Below, piece by piece: positions 49,738 through 62,405 of a stretch of DNA of 64,000 nucleotides (within the stretch, counting starts at the first letter, position 1; each line of letters begins with the position of its first letter). The position numbers and the translations under genes were made by a program. The notes under the pieces were generated by a model. The model had not been told where the DNA came from, made no database searches, and saw only the letters and a program-made list of their open reading frames with translations. Source of the stretch: Lactifluus volemus (lineage: Eukaryota > Basidiomycota > Agaricomycetes > Russulales > Russulaceae); the NCBI GenBank assembly GCA_022376515.1, contig WTXI01000059.1:124001-188000 (forward strand), given 5' to 3'.

Positions 49738-50766
49738 ATGTCGAGTCCTCCTGACATTCTCACTTGTCTTCTCGGTCAGCTACCTGAAGATACAAAGCTG
49801 GGAACCGCACCGCTTCCACTTGTACCAGCCGATACCACGCGACCATATGTCACCCTCACCTTTGCACAGTCGATCGATGCGAAAATTGCCGGTGCTGGCG
49901 GAAAGCAACTCATTATTAGTGGCGAGGAGAGTATGAAGATGACTCATTGGTGAAAGAAATAAATAAAAATACAGCCATTTCTGATTCACATTGTTAACGT
50001 TTTAGCAAGACAGGATGCGGACCATGCACGACGGCATTTTGATTGGCATCGGTACAGCCGTAAACGACAACCCTCAACTAAACGGTTTCTCATCTCCGCG
50101 TGCTATACAGACACCGATTAATGATCCATCTTGACAGTCCGTCGTCTCCCATTTCCGGCACAGAACACGCATTTTCAGCACTACCACCACCCGCGTCCTC
50201 TCATTCTTGACCCACATCTGAGACTTTCACCAACGTGTAAGCTCATTATCAATGCGGCAAAGGGTGCAGGCGTTGCACCTTGGGTCATCTCCGCACGTCC
50301 ACCGAAGATCGATGGATTCTTTGCTAATGAAGATGACGGGGAAACTCTACGAGAATGGGAGAACCGTCATGATACTCTCCAAGCCGCAGGGGTGACTGTG
50401 ATTCTTGTCGAACCGGAGACCATACGTCCGTTCCTCACTCGTCCTTCGAAAAGGCAACGCCACTGACGCCAGGCAGATCCCGATCTTCCCCCAGTGTCCT
50501 CAAATCTTCCCCTCCCCGCCGTTCTGCGCACGCTTCGCGAGAAAGGCATCCGCTCGATCATGGTTGAAGGTGGCGCTCGGATCATCCAGTCCTTTCTCGC
50601 CTCGCCGTCCCTTGTCGATGCGCTGATTGTGACTATGGCCCCCATACTTATCGGCCGCGAGGGTGTGGGATACACTGAGGGCTTTGAACAGCTTCCGGGT
50701 TTGAAATACATGTCCACAAGGCAAGTTGGTCGAGATACTGTAGTTGGGTTCAAGCTTACATCGTGA
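49738..50766 (+). CDS. RIB7: 2,5-diamino-6-ribosylamino-pyrimidinone 5'-phosphate reductase
   Basis: Second step of fungal riboflavin synthesis: NADPH-dependent reduction of the ribosyl side chain (RibD C-terminal fold, dihydrofolate-reductase-like). Exons 49738-49949, 50014-50084, 50138-50425 and 50477-50766 give 286 aa. Motifs: RPYVTLTFAQSIDAKIAG near the N-terminus, the conserved HWMRTMHDGILIGIGTAVND created by splicing, QLNVRRLPFP, RPLILDPHLR, and the C-terminal IRSIMVEGGARII and DALIVTMAPILIGREG. The third intron (51 nt) changes IRPFLTRP read-through into IHPDLPPV, which keeps the frame into AVLRTLREKG. Confidence 0.93.
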
Positions 50767-51355
50767 CTGCTTCTCGATCGAGTTATCTCACTTCACCTTT
50801 CACTTTTTCGACAAGTCGTTTCGAATTACGATTCCGTTACCATACGCTGTTGAGCAGCACAATTCACGGCATTTCACTATTAGCGTCGTTCGATGCAAGC
50901 TCATCGTATCACGGGCACTTATTATTAGGCTTCCTTTTTGCTTACGTCTAGAAGAGGCGTAGATTTGAGTTGCACACAAATACATTCACGGATTACAACA
51001 TGATTCCTATGATCGATTGCAGTGATTGTGGAGCGCCCAATGCCAAGGAGGACAAACTTGGTTACACCACGAGGCGACAGCACGAAGCGGTAAGGCTAGG
51101 TAAATAATTTCCGCAATCACGAAGCAAGGTGAGCTAACCGCGACTGTGCGGTCCATAACGCGAATGCCCCCGGGGTGTGTGTGTGATCTCCTTCTCGAAT
51201 TTGGGTGATAGAATGATGGTCCCCGTGTGGGTCAATCGTAAACTTGTGCATATCAGGTTAACCCCAACTAAGAAGTCAAAGGACGCCAGAAAGAAAAAGA
51301 CTCCGAGATCACCAACAAAGGCTCTCTCGAGGGGTTTGGGGCTGCCCGCCGATGG
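50767..51355. other. convergent intergenic region RIB7 / NXT1
   Basis: 589 bases between two 3' ends. No motif, RNA gene or repeat recognised. Confidence 0.5.
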
Positions 51356-51967
51356 TCAACCCACGAAACGCATCGTGTCGGCAATGATGTAGTATTTCGC
51401 CACTTCGCCCACTTTGGTGGGCGCAGTAGTATCGGGGACGAGCATGAACGTCTGGCTGAATACGCGTGGATGTCCCTCGATGTTTTTCTTGTGAGTCAGA
51501 GGAGGGTTTGCGCTAGGGCCACCACCGTGTATCACATTCCCAGAAACCGTTATCAAAAGAGACGGCGGTTGGCTTCCTATCTCAGAAAAAAAGAAAAGAA
51601 ATTGAGTACCGAAGAGGTCCCTGCAAACTATCTTGATGGTCACACACACACACTCACCCGGGATCGGATGACAGTCAAAGGACTGCACTTCATGCTGGGT
51701 CTTTGGCATTTTCGCGATCAGATCGCGAACGCCTTGCGAGCCTTCGTAAGGGTTCCCGTTCCAGCTCACGGCAGAGTTGGGACGATAGAAATTGGGCAAG
51801 TCATCGACGCGTGTAGAGGAGTCGTAAGCAGAGTAGTAAAGACGAGTGAAGTGGTCTGCGGCGCGGGTCGCAATCTCGATACTGTTCGATAATTACGTTT
51901 GTCAGTGGGTGCGAAATATATATTTTCACGCCAAATGTACGTACTCTTCTTTTGTGAGGTTGGCCAT
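51356..51967 (-). CDS. NXT1: NTF2-like mRNA export factor NXT1 (p15)
   Basis: Small NTF2-fold partner of the mRNA export receptor (Mex67/NXF1), acting at nuclear pores. Exons 51967-51945 (23 nt), 51881-51658 and 51576-51356 give 155 aa. Protein marks: IEIATRAADHFTRLYYSAYD, LPNFYRPNSAVSWNGNP, HEVQSFDCHPIPG, then SLLITVSGNVIHGG, RVFSQTFMLVPD and the C-terminal YYIIADTMRFVG. The donor of the second intron is followed by a (GT)n run, seen as (CA)n on the plus strand. The loop after VIHGGG is longer than in animals. It is head-to-head with the ISC1-type gene, 89 bp between starts. Confidence 0.92.
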
Positions 51968-52056
51968 GTGTTGACTCGCAAAGAGTTAGTATTGGGGCCG
52001 CAGCGCGCGGTGGGTAGTAACCACGTGATCTCGTCCGGCCTTGTTGTGTTACCCGT
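51968..52056. promoter_or_regulatory. 89-bp bidirectional promoter NXT1 / ISC1-like
   Basis: Divergent start codons only 89 bp apart; GC-rich core with CACGTG-like ACCACGTGAT (E-box) at about 52,020-52,029. Confidence 0.5.
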
Positions 52057-53680
52057 ATGTCCTCCACAGATACGGACCCAGAGACACACATCAACGTCTT
52101 CACTCTCAACTGCTGGTAGGTGCATCTCCGCACAGAACTCGTACAGAAATATCTGACAATCGCTCAGGGGTCTCAAGTATGTTTCAAAGAATAGGTCCGA
52201 ACGTATCCGCGCCATTGCGCAATTCCTCGAGGACGCTCCGTTCGACATTGTGACACTCCAGGAAATCTGGGTGTACGCCGACTATGACATTGTTCGGTCC
52301 AGCGTTTCGCAATATCTACCCTTCTCAAAGTTTTTCTACAGGTGCGTACTCGCATACAACAATCCGAACTATACACCCCCTAACGAGTTTGATCGCAGCG
52401 GTGCCCTCGGAGCAGGTCTAGCTATCTTCTCTAGATTTCCAATAGTCGCTGCGACTATACATCCTTACTCTTTGAACGGTTCTCCTATCGATGTCATCGC
52501 TGGGGACTGGTTTGTTGGCAAATCTGCTACTAGCGTCCTCATCACACATCCGACCCTCGGTCAAGTTCAAATATTTAACACCCATGTATGTATACACAAC
52601 TAGTCATCTCGCTGTCTCGTCATTGAACTGGCAATTAGCTCTTTGCTAAAGGGGGAGAAGGAGGACCAGAACATCATCGTGCCCACAGATTGGTGAATGC
52701 ATGGGAATTCGCAAAGCTTGCGAAACAAGCCTCTGAGCTCGGTCGCTATGTGATAGCAGTAAGGATTCCTTCATGTGTACGTTCTTACGACCTACAACCG
52801 AGTTAGGCTGGGGACTTTAACAGTATACCGTCGTCTCTCCCGATGACGGTCATCCGCGACCATGCTTCCCTGTCGGATGCTTGGGAGGTAACCCACCCCA
52901 CGCCTTCACCCTCTTTCGTTACGTTGGCTTCTATTCCGTCTCCGTCTGAAGCCATTAAGGCGCATGGCGTCACCACTGACTCTCCGTTAAATACCTTCTC
53001 CGCTGGCAAGAATCTTGACCGCCATGCACACATATCGCAGGGAAAGCGTCTTGACTATATCCTCTTCCGCGATCCCGCGCCACCCTTAGCACCAGCTGCG
53101 CCGTTACCTACCCTCGTCGCGACCGACGCACGTGTCCTCCTCACAGATCCAATCCCAGGACTACCGTTCTCCTACTCGGATCATTTCGGAGTCTCAGCGA
53201 CGTTGCAAATTAAGTACCCCTCTCATGATGGGACCGAGCCTACGATCCCCGATTTCGAGCTTCGCACGGCACAGAAAAAAACTCCGCCCACCATCTCTGC
53301 CTTGTCTGCGCCAGCGCCGGTCCAGATGGCGGTGCGGCTCGCGGCGGCCGACGCAACCGCCGTTTCGGGGCTCTTGCCACATGCTGGAGCTCTCTCGCAC
53401 ACGTGCGAAACGCCACTTGTTGGTCTTCGGCTTGAGTGCCGGGACGCTTATCTCGCTCGTGACCGGAGCTCATTGGTTCCCACATAGAGCAGTACCGTTT
53501 ATCGTACTCGGAGGCGCGGTCGCGACCTGGCTAGGCACGACGATGCTCTACGTCGGCTTCATATACGGCCGGTGGGAGGCCAACGCTCTCATGAACGTAA
53601 TCGAGGAACTTGAGCTATACCGGAAGAGCGTAGAGATCGTCGCTACCACCGGCGAGCTAGACGCATCCATCAAACCTTAG
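52057..53680 (+). CDS. ISC1: inositol phosphosphingolipid phospholipase C (neutral sphingomyelinase type)
   Basis: Membrane-bound, Mg-dependent phospholipase C that releases ceramide from inositol phosphosphingolipids. Exons 52057-52115, 52168-52341, 52399-52585, 52639-52758, 52807-53331 and 53390-53680 give 451 aa. Endonuclease/exonuclease/phosphatase-fold motifs are present: FTLNCWG, the catalytic Glu in VTLQEIW, SGALGAGLAIFSRFPI, FNTHLFAKGG, VIAAGDFNSIPSS, LDYILFRDP and FSYSDHFGVSA. The C-terminus has two membrane helices (HLLVFGLSAGTLISLV and VPFIVLGGAVATWLGTTMLY) followed by GFIYGRWEANALMNVIEELE, as in yeast Isc1. Without the last intron (53332-53389) translation would stop at 53,487 and lose both helices. 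That junction is a guess; a two-base frame change is the alternative. Confidence 0.88.
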
Positions 53681-56600
53681 GTATAATGTGGGTGTGGGTG
53701 GGCCTAGTATACCCATAGAGTTGCATGTTCCTGGTACTATATGAAGGACATTGACCACATGACAAATCTATTCATGTCTTCGAGTTGATCGTCGGGCGCA
53801 AGAGAAAGAATGTGGCTGAGGCCTGAGGACCCAAAGACGGATTGGTGGGCAATCTGCGAGCATCATGACGGGCGTACTGTGGTGATTGTGCGCTCAATAA
53901 CGTAACATGAGCTTTTTTGATCCCAACTCTAGCTATCCCTGTTCGACATCATGATAAGCTTAGATTCGAACAAAGGCAGGACAAAAGGGTTCGCCACTAT
54001 CGTCGTCTCATCGGAGTGACTCTAAAAGAGCGACGTAAGAGGTAGTGCCGCTCATGACCCCTCGTGGAGTCTTGTGCGATCGTGCTCGATACAGATAAGA
54101 GGTGCCAGTGGGTCGGAGGGGTTTTAAAAAAGATGGCAGAAGGGGGCTTGTTTCGAGGAGACCCTGGGAGGGAGGAGAACTAACTTCGGCATGTGATCTA
54201 CAACCTGATGGTCTTAACTCGCGATTTGGTAGGGGATCGCAAAAACACCAGTCCTTAGAATCCTCCAAGTACAGAAGGCACAAATAAATTATTCTGGGCG
54301 TGGATCATGGGGCCATATATTGGCGGCGTCATGTCATCCATAATTCAATGAATGTGTGGCGAACGCAGGTCAATCGATTTTCCAAAAACAAAGGGTTTGT
54401 GTGTGTGTATACGGATGGCAGCGGCGGCCACGGATGATAGAATTTTTTTTTTATTGGACACAGCTGTTGGATAAAGCTAGGATTTCCCACATACCAGAGA
54501 ACCCGCCCGTAGAAGCACCCGTGGCTGGCGCCAAGTTCACCAATGACAGCGTGGATCGAGCGAGGCGTGAGTACGACTAGTCTCTTTCGATCCGGCATTT
54601 CCGACAATCAAGGAATTGTCGTTCCTATCCCTGGGCTCAAAAAAGACAACGTGTGGTGGTCTTTTCAAAAAATAGAATCTCCGAGCGACGGAAGCCCTGA
54701 AGAATTCAAAAGAGAACCAACGATGGCGAGAAGGGCAGTAAGCGGAACTTCTCGAGAGCCAACTGAAAAAGGGAAAGCTATATAGATTCTTCCTCGAGTA
54801 GGGGGAAAGTAACGCGTCAAGTGCGGTCAGGTGGGATTTAGTAACTTACAATGTGGATTCCATGAGGAAACAGACGGAACGCTGGTGCATCTGCAAAAGA
54901 GGAAGCTCGAGATTTTTAGCTTTGAAACTACGGTGAGGTTCACATATACTTCGAAGGAGGCACGAGGCCTTCGTATACAACGCCGGTGTCATTCCGTAGA
55001 AGACAGGCAGTGGCATTGAAGCGCACGCGATAACAGGTATTTCTCCTGCACTTGCCTTTTCTCGCTCTAAAAATGCCGCATGCGTTGATCGTCAGCGGGG
55101 GAGGGAGGGGATAGGGACATCATTGCTTGTGCTATATTGTATTTGGGCGCAGATCAGTGAGTGTTCAACCCACAGCCAATTCGTATTTGTGAAATTGTAA
55201 CGATTGTTGCCGTCCTTTCGGAAGGCTGGAAGGTTTTAAAGCGGCACTCTTTGCCTTCTCTTACCTCCGCTAGACGCCACCTCGATCCAAACCGAACCGA
55301 GCTAAACCCGCGCTTTTATCAGGGCAAACTCGTGGCGAGTGGTTTTTTTTTGGTTTTGTTCCTTTGGAGTGTTTGGCCAAAGTAGGGCTGGGCGGTTGGC
55401 GGAGTCCTCGTTTTTGGCCTGTGGCGACTCGGAGATGTCCATTGCTCAGCGCTCATGCCTGCAGGGACTTACCACACGATGGCATCGTGGTCTCATGACC
55501 CACGGTCTGATCACGCGCCCCCAACGGGCAACTTGCCAACGCGCGACCACAAATGGAAGGATACTTTATGTACTCTCACCTAGGAAACTCTTCTCCACAA
55601 TCCCCCAGATGGGCGTAAAGATGACGGAGTTCGCTACAGCTCGGATGACAACATGTCAGCGTCACACGACCCCCAAACTCTTCGAACCACGGCACGGCGT
55701 AGTATGGAGATGACAGGTTTTTTTCCACTCCAGCATTCCGTTCCAGGATTCGGGAACTCGGGGAGATTTGTGTCCTTGCGCGTGAGGCAAGGTGAGGACG
55801 GGTCGAAAAAAGCGATTTTCTCCCCGAGAAATGAATGTCTGCATGCCTTAATACAAAGCGAGTGGCGTCCATTCTAAAATTTTTTTTCTTTTTGCTAGAA
55901 TTTGTAGGTCCCAATCTAATCAGGCGTATTCGAAGGGCCGAGTTGGCGCGCATAATCGCCATTGGTCAATCGTCCGATCTTGCACTTTTTGGCAACTACT
56001 GTAGAGGCGCTGTCCTCTTCGCTATGTGGGGTACGTTCAGGATCGTCACCATGACGCACCAAAATGGATCATCTAATTCCCGGAAACGCCCTAACCGCTC
56101 CAAGAGAGGCACGACCGCGGATATTCGGTGGAGAAAATTGGGGGCAACAAACTCGGAGACATCGTGCCGACTTTTTTTCTGCTGGGCGCGCCTCTATCGC
56201 CGTTTTCTGATGATGGAAAGGGCACCATGGTGGTGGTGTGTGAGTGTGTGGACGAAGAGCGGGGATTGGGCGTATCGGGAGACGAAAAATCATCGAGGAA
56301 CACACACGATGTTTTTGCTAGAGAGGGGAGCTACAGTACTGTGAGGTACGATTGGAAGGTTGTAGTATGCGTCGATCGGGAACGAGTAATACCTCTCGAG
56401 CAACAACCCCAATGGGTCATATGATTCCCCCAACAAAACGCGAGGGGAGCAATGAAACAAACCCCCTGGAGAATGACGTCGGTGACCCTGAAAAAGGCCG
56501 CCGGGGTACCTTGTGCGCAGAGTCGAAAACGCGGTCTCCGGGCGCGCGCGCCTGCGAGCGGAATTTTTACGTCATTCTTCGCGCGTCTCAATGGCACATC

Positions 56601-59600
56601 AAAAGAGAGGGGACGTTGTTGTTCAATTTGTCTTGTCGCGGCAGCCGGGGTGACTGACGACAAGGGACAAACGACAGCAGTAACAAGGGCAGAGACACAT
56701 ATCCAATTCATTTTTGTACCGACCCATGGGAATCCCCACACTCGAAGCGAAACAATGACAATGACGAAATCTTTCAATTCGTAAATGGTGAGCAATTTAT
56801 AGCGATCTGTAAATACAACGTAATGTGGAGTTCTGAATCGAGGCCTCCCCCCGACAGGCGTTCTACGGGCAGAAGCAGCTACTGTAGCCATAGCGTGTTA
56901 AGCGCGACGGTAAACCTCGGCAATGAACATTCAAGGCACAGTTTTTGTACGTGTACATTTGGACAATGGGCATTGGATCAGAGGGTGCTGCGGCCGCGGA
57001 GAACGTTGACGAAATTACATGGCGACCATAATGTTGAGCGAGCGTTGTGAGCTCACACCGGCAAGGGCTTTATCACCATCTTTCATAAAATCATTCTTCT
57101 GGCTTGGAGTCTCGAATGCATTCGAGATGCGAACGGTCCAAACGGTCCTATACACCATGAGATGAGATCATCACATAGAGGCGCCACGAATATTCTTCCA
57201 TATCTAGAGTAGCCGATATCAATATCAGTACAACTGGCCGAGGCCTTCGGCCCCTGTGAGGTCATAAATGCAAAGCGAAGCGGGTGGCGCCCTACAATAA
57301 TGCGGTCTCTGGGCGGCGCACTAAAATTGGCATTTCGTGGGTTTGGATTCGGGTACAAAACCGTTGCAACACAGCTTTCTGATGCGACCGAGGCACATGT
57401 TCTCTTTGGAAGATATAACGGCAGGCGTCAACGGCCGCGCTGGGCCAGAAGATCCGTCGTTTAAATACAGCGACGTCATAAGGCCAAGGCGGGGAGAGCG
57501 CACGAGGCTGCAGCGGTAGACAGTTGGGGAATTTGGATTACCCCGTTGGGTAAGTAAAAGGTACAAAAAGACGCGCATATCGGGTGGCCGAAGCCTTAGC
57601 CGGTGGACCGAAGGAGGTCAAAACAACAAGTGAATATAAAATTCTTCGTTTGAGGACCATTTTGACAGTTGTAATCCAACAGGGCGGTTTCACCGGTGTC
57701 TAACGATACCCCATGGGCCGTGGCCGGAATCAACTAAGCTCCGAGATCTGATACCTTGGGGCTACAGACATGTTGTGGATCCGCGGTGCCATGACTGTTT
57801 CGTACGCTCGATGATGACCGAAGATAAGCTCAGCGCCAAAATTAGCGCGTTACTCGATGAAAATCTCGTACGATCGTGCCAGAAGCACCAGCAGAGGCTA
57901 GTGAGTTAACAGACCAGAAAGGATGGGTAAGAAGGGAGCATCTTCCATTATCCAGAAGCCATGGGATATTCTGGGGCCAAGACGGAGATGAGGGTAAGAC
58001 ACAGAAGTTGGCCATTACACGAGAACCACACTGGCAGGTAGGGTAGTCAACAGAAACTGCTGCATTCCATACATTTTACATTTGATCGCACTTTCTGGAG
58101 GCTGAAAAAAAAAAAGAGCCACACAGAGGGAGGATCGAGAGTATTGACGAGGCTAGCGATGACCTGTCTCAGTCTTGCCTTGATCGATTGATCAAGTGAC
58201 CCAGCTATAACCCGCGGAATGAGAACCGTAAGGTCGATGATATGAGATATTGTGGCGATACCTCAATAACATCACGATACGACCTTTTACAAAATTTCAG
58301 GACGCTGCGCTGGCATGCGTAGGCGCCCGGCAATTACTCGGGCCGGTTAGTCAGCTTTTGCCCGTGGCTGTCGCCTTCGAAAGCCGGTACAGTAAAATGT
58401 GCTAAGCACGGTCCAAACGAACTGAGCCGGTGGCTCAACTCGGTTTCAGACCGGCTACTAGGTCATTCTAGGTCTAGCCTAGTTCCTCAACTCGTACCCC
58501 ACATTACCCACGCTGAAAAACGTGTGCGCGGAAATGGGGACTTGGTGAACTCGCTCGTCTACCTGACTGTGCGTTATTACAATGAAAGTGGGTCACTTCA
58601 CGCTAGCGAATAAAGCTGGTGCTTGGGTGGCCCATGGTGTGAGAAGCATCAAGGTGATGGGAGCGGGTCTATGCGAGTATGTGCAAGGGAATAAGATCGA
58701 AGAACGTGAACACCGCTTAGAGATGAGACGTGATGACGTCCTTCAATTCTTGTTCCTGAGCAGAGGCAATCAGCCAAAACCTAAAAGCGCTAATGAGAAG
58801 CGGCGCATCGTCCCAAGCACATATGTTTTGTTTGATGAGAAGACCTAAGTCCAAATCATATAAGCATCCTTAATCACGAGTTCAACCATGAATTCGTCAC
58901 ATCTGTAACTTTGTCATTTTGAAGCCTCATCGCCAATTGCACCAAAGCTTTGGGTAAGCTATCAACTCACCAAAATGGGATACAAGAGCGCACGCGGCGC
59001 AGACACGTTTGCGATATCAACTCAGAGTCGAACGTGTCATAGGATTCGGTACCTCAATTGGTGGAGCGGTGGTGACCCATGTTATGCCAGACCTTCATGC
59101 GACGCGGGTAATCGGCATTGGCGGATAACGAGTGGGACGATGTCAGAAAAAGAGATAGATTGTGCATTGCTGGCAAACTGGCACGAAGCTGATCCATGCA
59201 ATCAAACATTGACAGTATCGTCGTTACAGCGAGATATTGCTTGTTATCATACGGGCGGGCACGGCCGGTTAGGACGGCGCGTCGCGTTATCAAGGTTAGC
59301 AGGACACAGATAGCGAGCAATGTCAGCACGAATGATAGCGCGGTGGTACAGAAGCGAAGACAAGAGAACTGCCAGCAAGCATCCGGTACTCCGGACCACC
59401 CATATTAAGCGATATCAAGTGAGATTTCGAGGGGTAACGACTGATAAGGTTACACGGAGAAGTCTGAACAAGAACTGGGAAAGAACAAAAGAGACGCCGC
59501 GGCCTGAGGCTTACGGGAAGCCAGCGGTGAAGAGCATCGCATGTACCGCCTCGAGAGGGAGGACACAGCCACGGTTTGTGAGGACGGACATAGCTTTCGG

Positions 59601-60599
59601 GAAAAATGGGTCTGAGTGGGGCAAGCCAAGCCTTGACAGAGTAACAAGGTTCGGCACCGGCAAGGATAACGGGGAGCTAAATTCGGTGAATTGATAAGTT
59701 TCAGGTTTTTCAAAGGCAAATTGCGCGATTGGGTGTTTGAATTACGGGAGGTAAGTATGAAGGTGTTCTATTTGAGTGGCTCAGGAAATACGACTCTAGT
59801 GAAGAAGATAGAGGTAAGGTAGGGAGCAAAAGCCAAGGCTAGTGAGTTTGGGGTAAAGGACGAGGCTTGGAGGGACCAAAAAAAAAGAAGCGGCAAGCCA
59901 TCTAGGATTTCAATCTTGGGCGATGAATGATCTAGATCTACAATAAGCGCTTGAATTGATTGATTGGAAATGAGCAAAAAGTGGCGTTACATATATTCTA
60001 CTTGTGGAAATGCAAAAAGGGATGAGGTGAACGACCTGAAAGGGGAATGGAAACGGACGTCGGCGAGTATGGATTGGGCGAGAAGGGCGGGTTAAATGCG
60101 TCAAGAAAGGAAAAGGGAGTGGTATTCGGTTGAGAGAAACGTAATAAACCTGGGAAGGGTAGGTGGAGCGGAAGCAAGGATGATGATGTGAGATTCGTCT
60201 GGGGGCCAGACCAGGGACCCTGGATGGGGAACGCAAGAGTGGAGTGTCTGAAAAAAAAAACAATTGATAAGGTTATCAGAAGTCGTTTAGAGTGAAAAGG
60301 AAGAGATCGACGGTGTGGGGGATGAAAGACGGTAGATGGTAGGGAGGACGAGGGGAAGAGTAGGGGGAAAAAGAATGGAAAAATGACGTCAAAAGAAAAA
60401 GAGATGACCTATGTTTGTTTGGAGGAAATTGCCGGGGTGGCGAGATCTGCATTTTGCTGTCTCCGGTTGAAGGAGGCCACGAGACATGAGACGTGGACAC
60501 GGGACTTCCTGACCTGACCTGAGATATGATAACCCGTTCCTCCTCTTCCCACTTCCTTTCTTTCTTACCAATGTCCCCCCTCCTCCATCTCTTCCTCTG
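53681..60599. other. long gene-poor region (6.9 kb)
   Basis: No exon chain with family or splice support on either strand. Open frames up to 186 codons (such as 56,331-56,891 on minus) have no protein-like pattern. Many short homopolymer A/T runs are present, plus a small GC palindrome at 57,229-57,245 (GGCCGAGGCCTTCGGCC). The last 600 bases, purine-rich on the plus strand, form the upstream region of the CBM21 gene. Confidence 0.45.
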
Positions 60600-62405
60600 A
60601 TGCCCTACGTCGCATCTCGTTCCCCAGTCACCTTCTCCAACGAGCGAGGCCCTGGTGCCTTTGCGCCTCTCAACTCCCTCCCCAAAAGATCAAACTCGAA
60701 AAAATCACTCTTTCACATCCCAAATGATGATGACCAAGACCAGCAAGAACATTCCCCTCCCCCTTCTCCTCATCCCCATCTATCTTCAGATCCTTCTCCT
60801 TCTCACCATCACCTACTAGATTCACCTCCTGTACCTTTCCCATCTACATCTCCAACACAGGCCACTCTACCAAAGTCATCCTGTCCGCCTATCCAGCGCA
60901 CGCCTTCTTCTACTGGCGTACTCCTTTCCGATGGCAGACCTCTCAAGTCTTCCCTCAAGTCCGCTTCTTCCTCTTCCATTGCTGATGACATGGCGGCCTC
61001 TGGAGCCCGTCATGCTCGTGCCCAATCAATGCCCTCTACTCCAGCCTATGGCTCAAAAAATGTTCACTTCAAGGAAAAGGATGACGGCCTAGAATCTGTT
61101 CGTGTCTTCCGCCGTACCGGAAAGCCCGTCTCTGTTTCCAAACCCACTTCGGACACAGAGACGGAGACTGAACCCGAACCTTCCGCTTATCCATTTCCCC
61201 GTATCACTTCTTCACTCTCAGAAATCGCCACTTGCTCACCCGTTCCAGCTCCTCATCCTTCCCCTTACGCAAGCGTGCACCTAGAATCGGTCACCCTTCC
61301 TCCGGCACGCCCCCCCGTCTTGCGTGGCACTATTCTTGTTCGCAATATCGCGTTCGAAAAGCACGTAGGTGTGCGGTTCACTCTTGATGACTGGACCACC
61401 GTATCAGAGGTGCTGGCGACATTCTCTGGCTCTGTCGCTCCGATAGAGACACTAGCCGGAACCCACCAAGGCAAGACCGTAGGCGACCTTATCGGCCCAT
61501 TAGCGTCCGGCTGGGATCGCTTTAATTTCGCCATCAAGCTTGAAGATTACGAGACGTATCTCTGGCAACGTACCGTTTACTTTGTCGTACGATATTCAGC
61601 ACCCGGTGTCGGTGAATGGTGGGACAACAACTCTGACGAAAATTATTGTGTCACCTTCCGCGCCCATTCCGGCCCGGTACAGCCGGAACGTAGGCGAGGC
61701 ATGACCATTCCTTCAACAACGACACCTTTCCTCTTGAACGCCGTTCCATCCTCGCCTCTCGCATCGCGTGTCTCTCCTCACGACGATCCGCGACCAACGT
61801 TCTCCCCCCCACTGCGACCGCCAAGTATTCCGCGTTCAGCTTCTTCCCCAATCCCAACATCTACTACCATGGCAGGTCTTCGCCTCAATCTCCGACATTA
61901 CGCTGCGCCAACGCCACCTCGACGTTTCCCAGTATCAATTGACGCACCTCGTCCACAACCTCCTTCGGAGGCGTCACCTGGCTTGCTAGGTGGACAACCT
62001 GCCGCTCCATCGCCTCTTGAGGCGCAAACATCGTCAAAGAAGGGGCTGGTTTCGGAAAAAGATGAAGTTGACGAGGGCTTCGCTACGGGCTCTGAGGATG
62101 GGGAAAATGCTGAGACCCGTCCGGACACACGCCCTCAGCTTTCTTTACAGATTTCGCCACCCAGTCCCGTAACGGTTCGAGATGTGTCGCCTGTCAGCCC
62201 AACTCCCTCTCCACCACCAAGACAGCAAGGTCCATTTTCCCCCATGCGTGAGCCGTTCTCACCGAGATCAGGAGGGGGTCCAGGGGACTCGACTTACGCA
62301 GCGCTGATTCGCGAATGGTGCTTTGCTCAAGGTTCAGATTCCTTTGGAACTGGTGCGACTATAGGTGCCCAGAGCGCCGTGCCGTGGGTCGGCAGTATGA
62401 GTTGA
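60600..62405 (+). CDS. CBM21 protein, PP1 glycogen-targeting subunit (Gac1-like)
   Basis: Regulatory subunit predicted to bring type-1 protein phosphatase to glycogen, promoting glycogen synthase activation. A single open exon of 601 aa. Residues about 1-150 are Ser/Pro-rich and disordered. KNVHFKE (about 157) fits the RVxF docking motif for the phosphatase catalytic subunit. The CBM21 domain spans about 240-360: RGTILVRNIAFEKHVGVRF, TLDDWTTVSEV, GWDRFNFAIKLEDYE, YFVVRYSAPGVGEWWDNNSD with NYCVTF. The C-terminal third is again Pro/Ser-rich and acidic, ending near YAALIREWCFAQG. It is unusual in the window for having no intron; a short further 3' exon cannot be excluded because the WCF motif lies close to the stop. 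Confidence 0.9.
   Translation: MPYVASRSPVTFSNERGPGAFAPLNSLPKRSNSKKSLFHIPNDDDQDQQEHSPPPSPHPHLSSDPSPSHHHLLDSPPVPFPSTSPTQATLPKSSCPPIQRTPSSTGVLLSDGRPLKSSLKSASSSSIADDMAASGARHARAQSMPSTPAYGSKNVHFKEKDDGLESVRVFRRTGKPVSVSKPTSDTETETEPEPSAYPFPRITSSLSEIATCSPVPAPHPSPYASVHLESVTLPPARPPVLRGTILVRNIAFEKHVGVRFTLDDWTTVSEVLATFSGSVAPIETLAGTHQGKTVGDLIGPLASGWDRFNFAIKLEDYETYLWQRTVYFVVRYSAPGVGEWWDNNSDENYCVTFRAHSGPVQPERRRGMTIPSTTTPFLLNAVPSSPLASRVSPHDDPRPTFSPPLRPPSIPRSASSPIPTSTTMAGLRLNLRHYAAPTPPRRFPVSIDAPRPQPPSEASPGLLGGQPAAPSPLEAQTSSKKGLVSEKDEVDEGFATGSEDGENAETRPDTRPQLSLQISPPSPVTVRDVSPVSPTPSPPPRQQGPFSPMREPFSPRSGGGPGDSTYAALIREWCFAQGSDSFGTGATIGAQSAVPWVGSMS

Noticed and set aside
56331..56891. 186-codon minus-strand open frame
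   Set aside because: Longest frame in the 53.7-60.6 kb gap, but no domain, helix pattern or homology could be seen.
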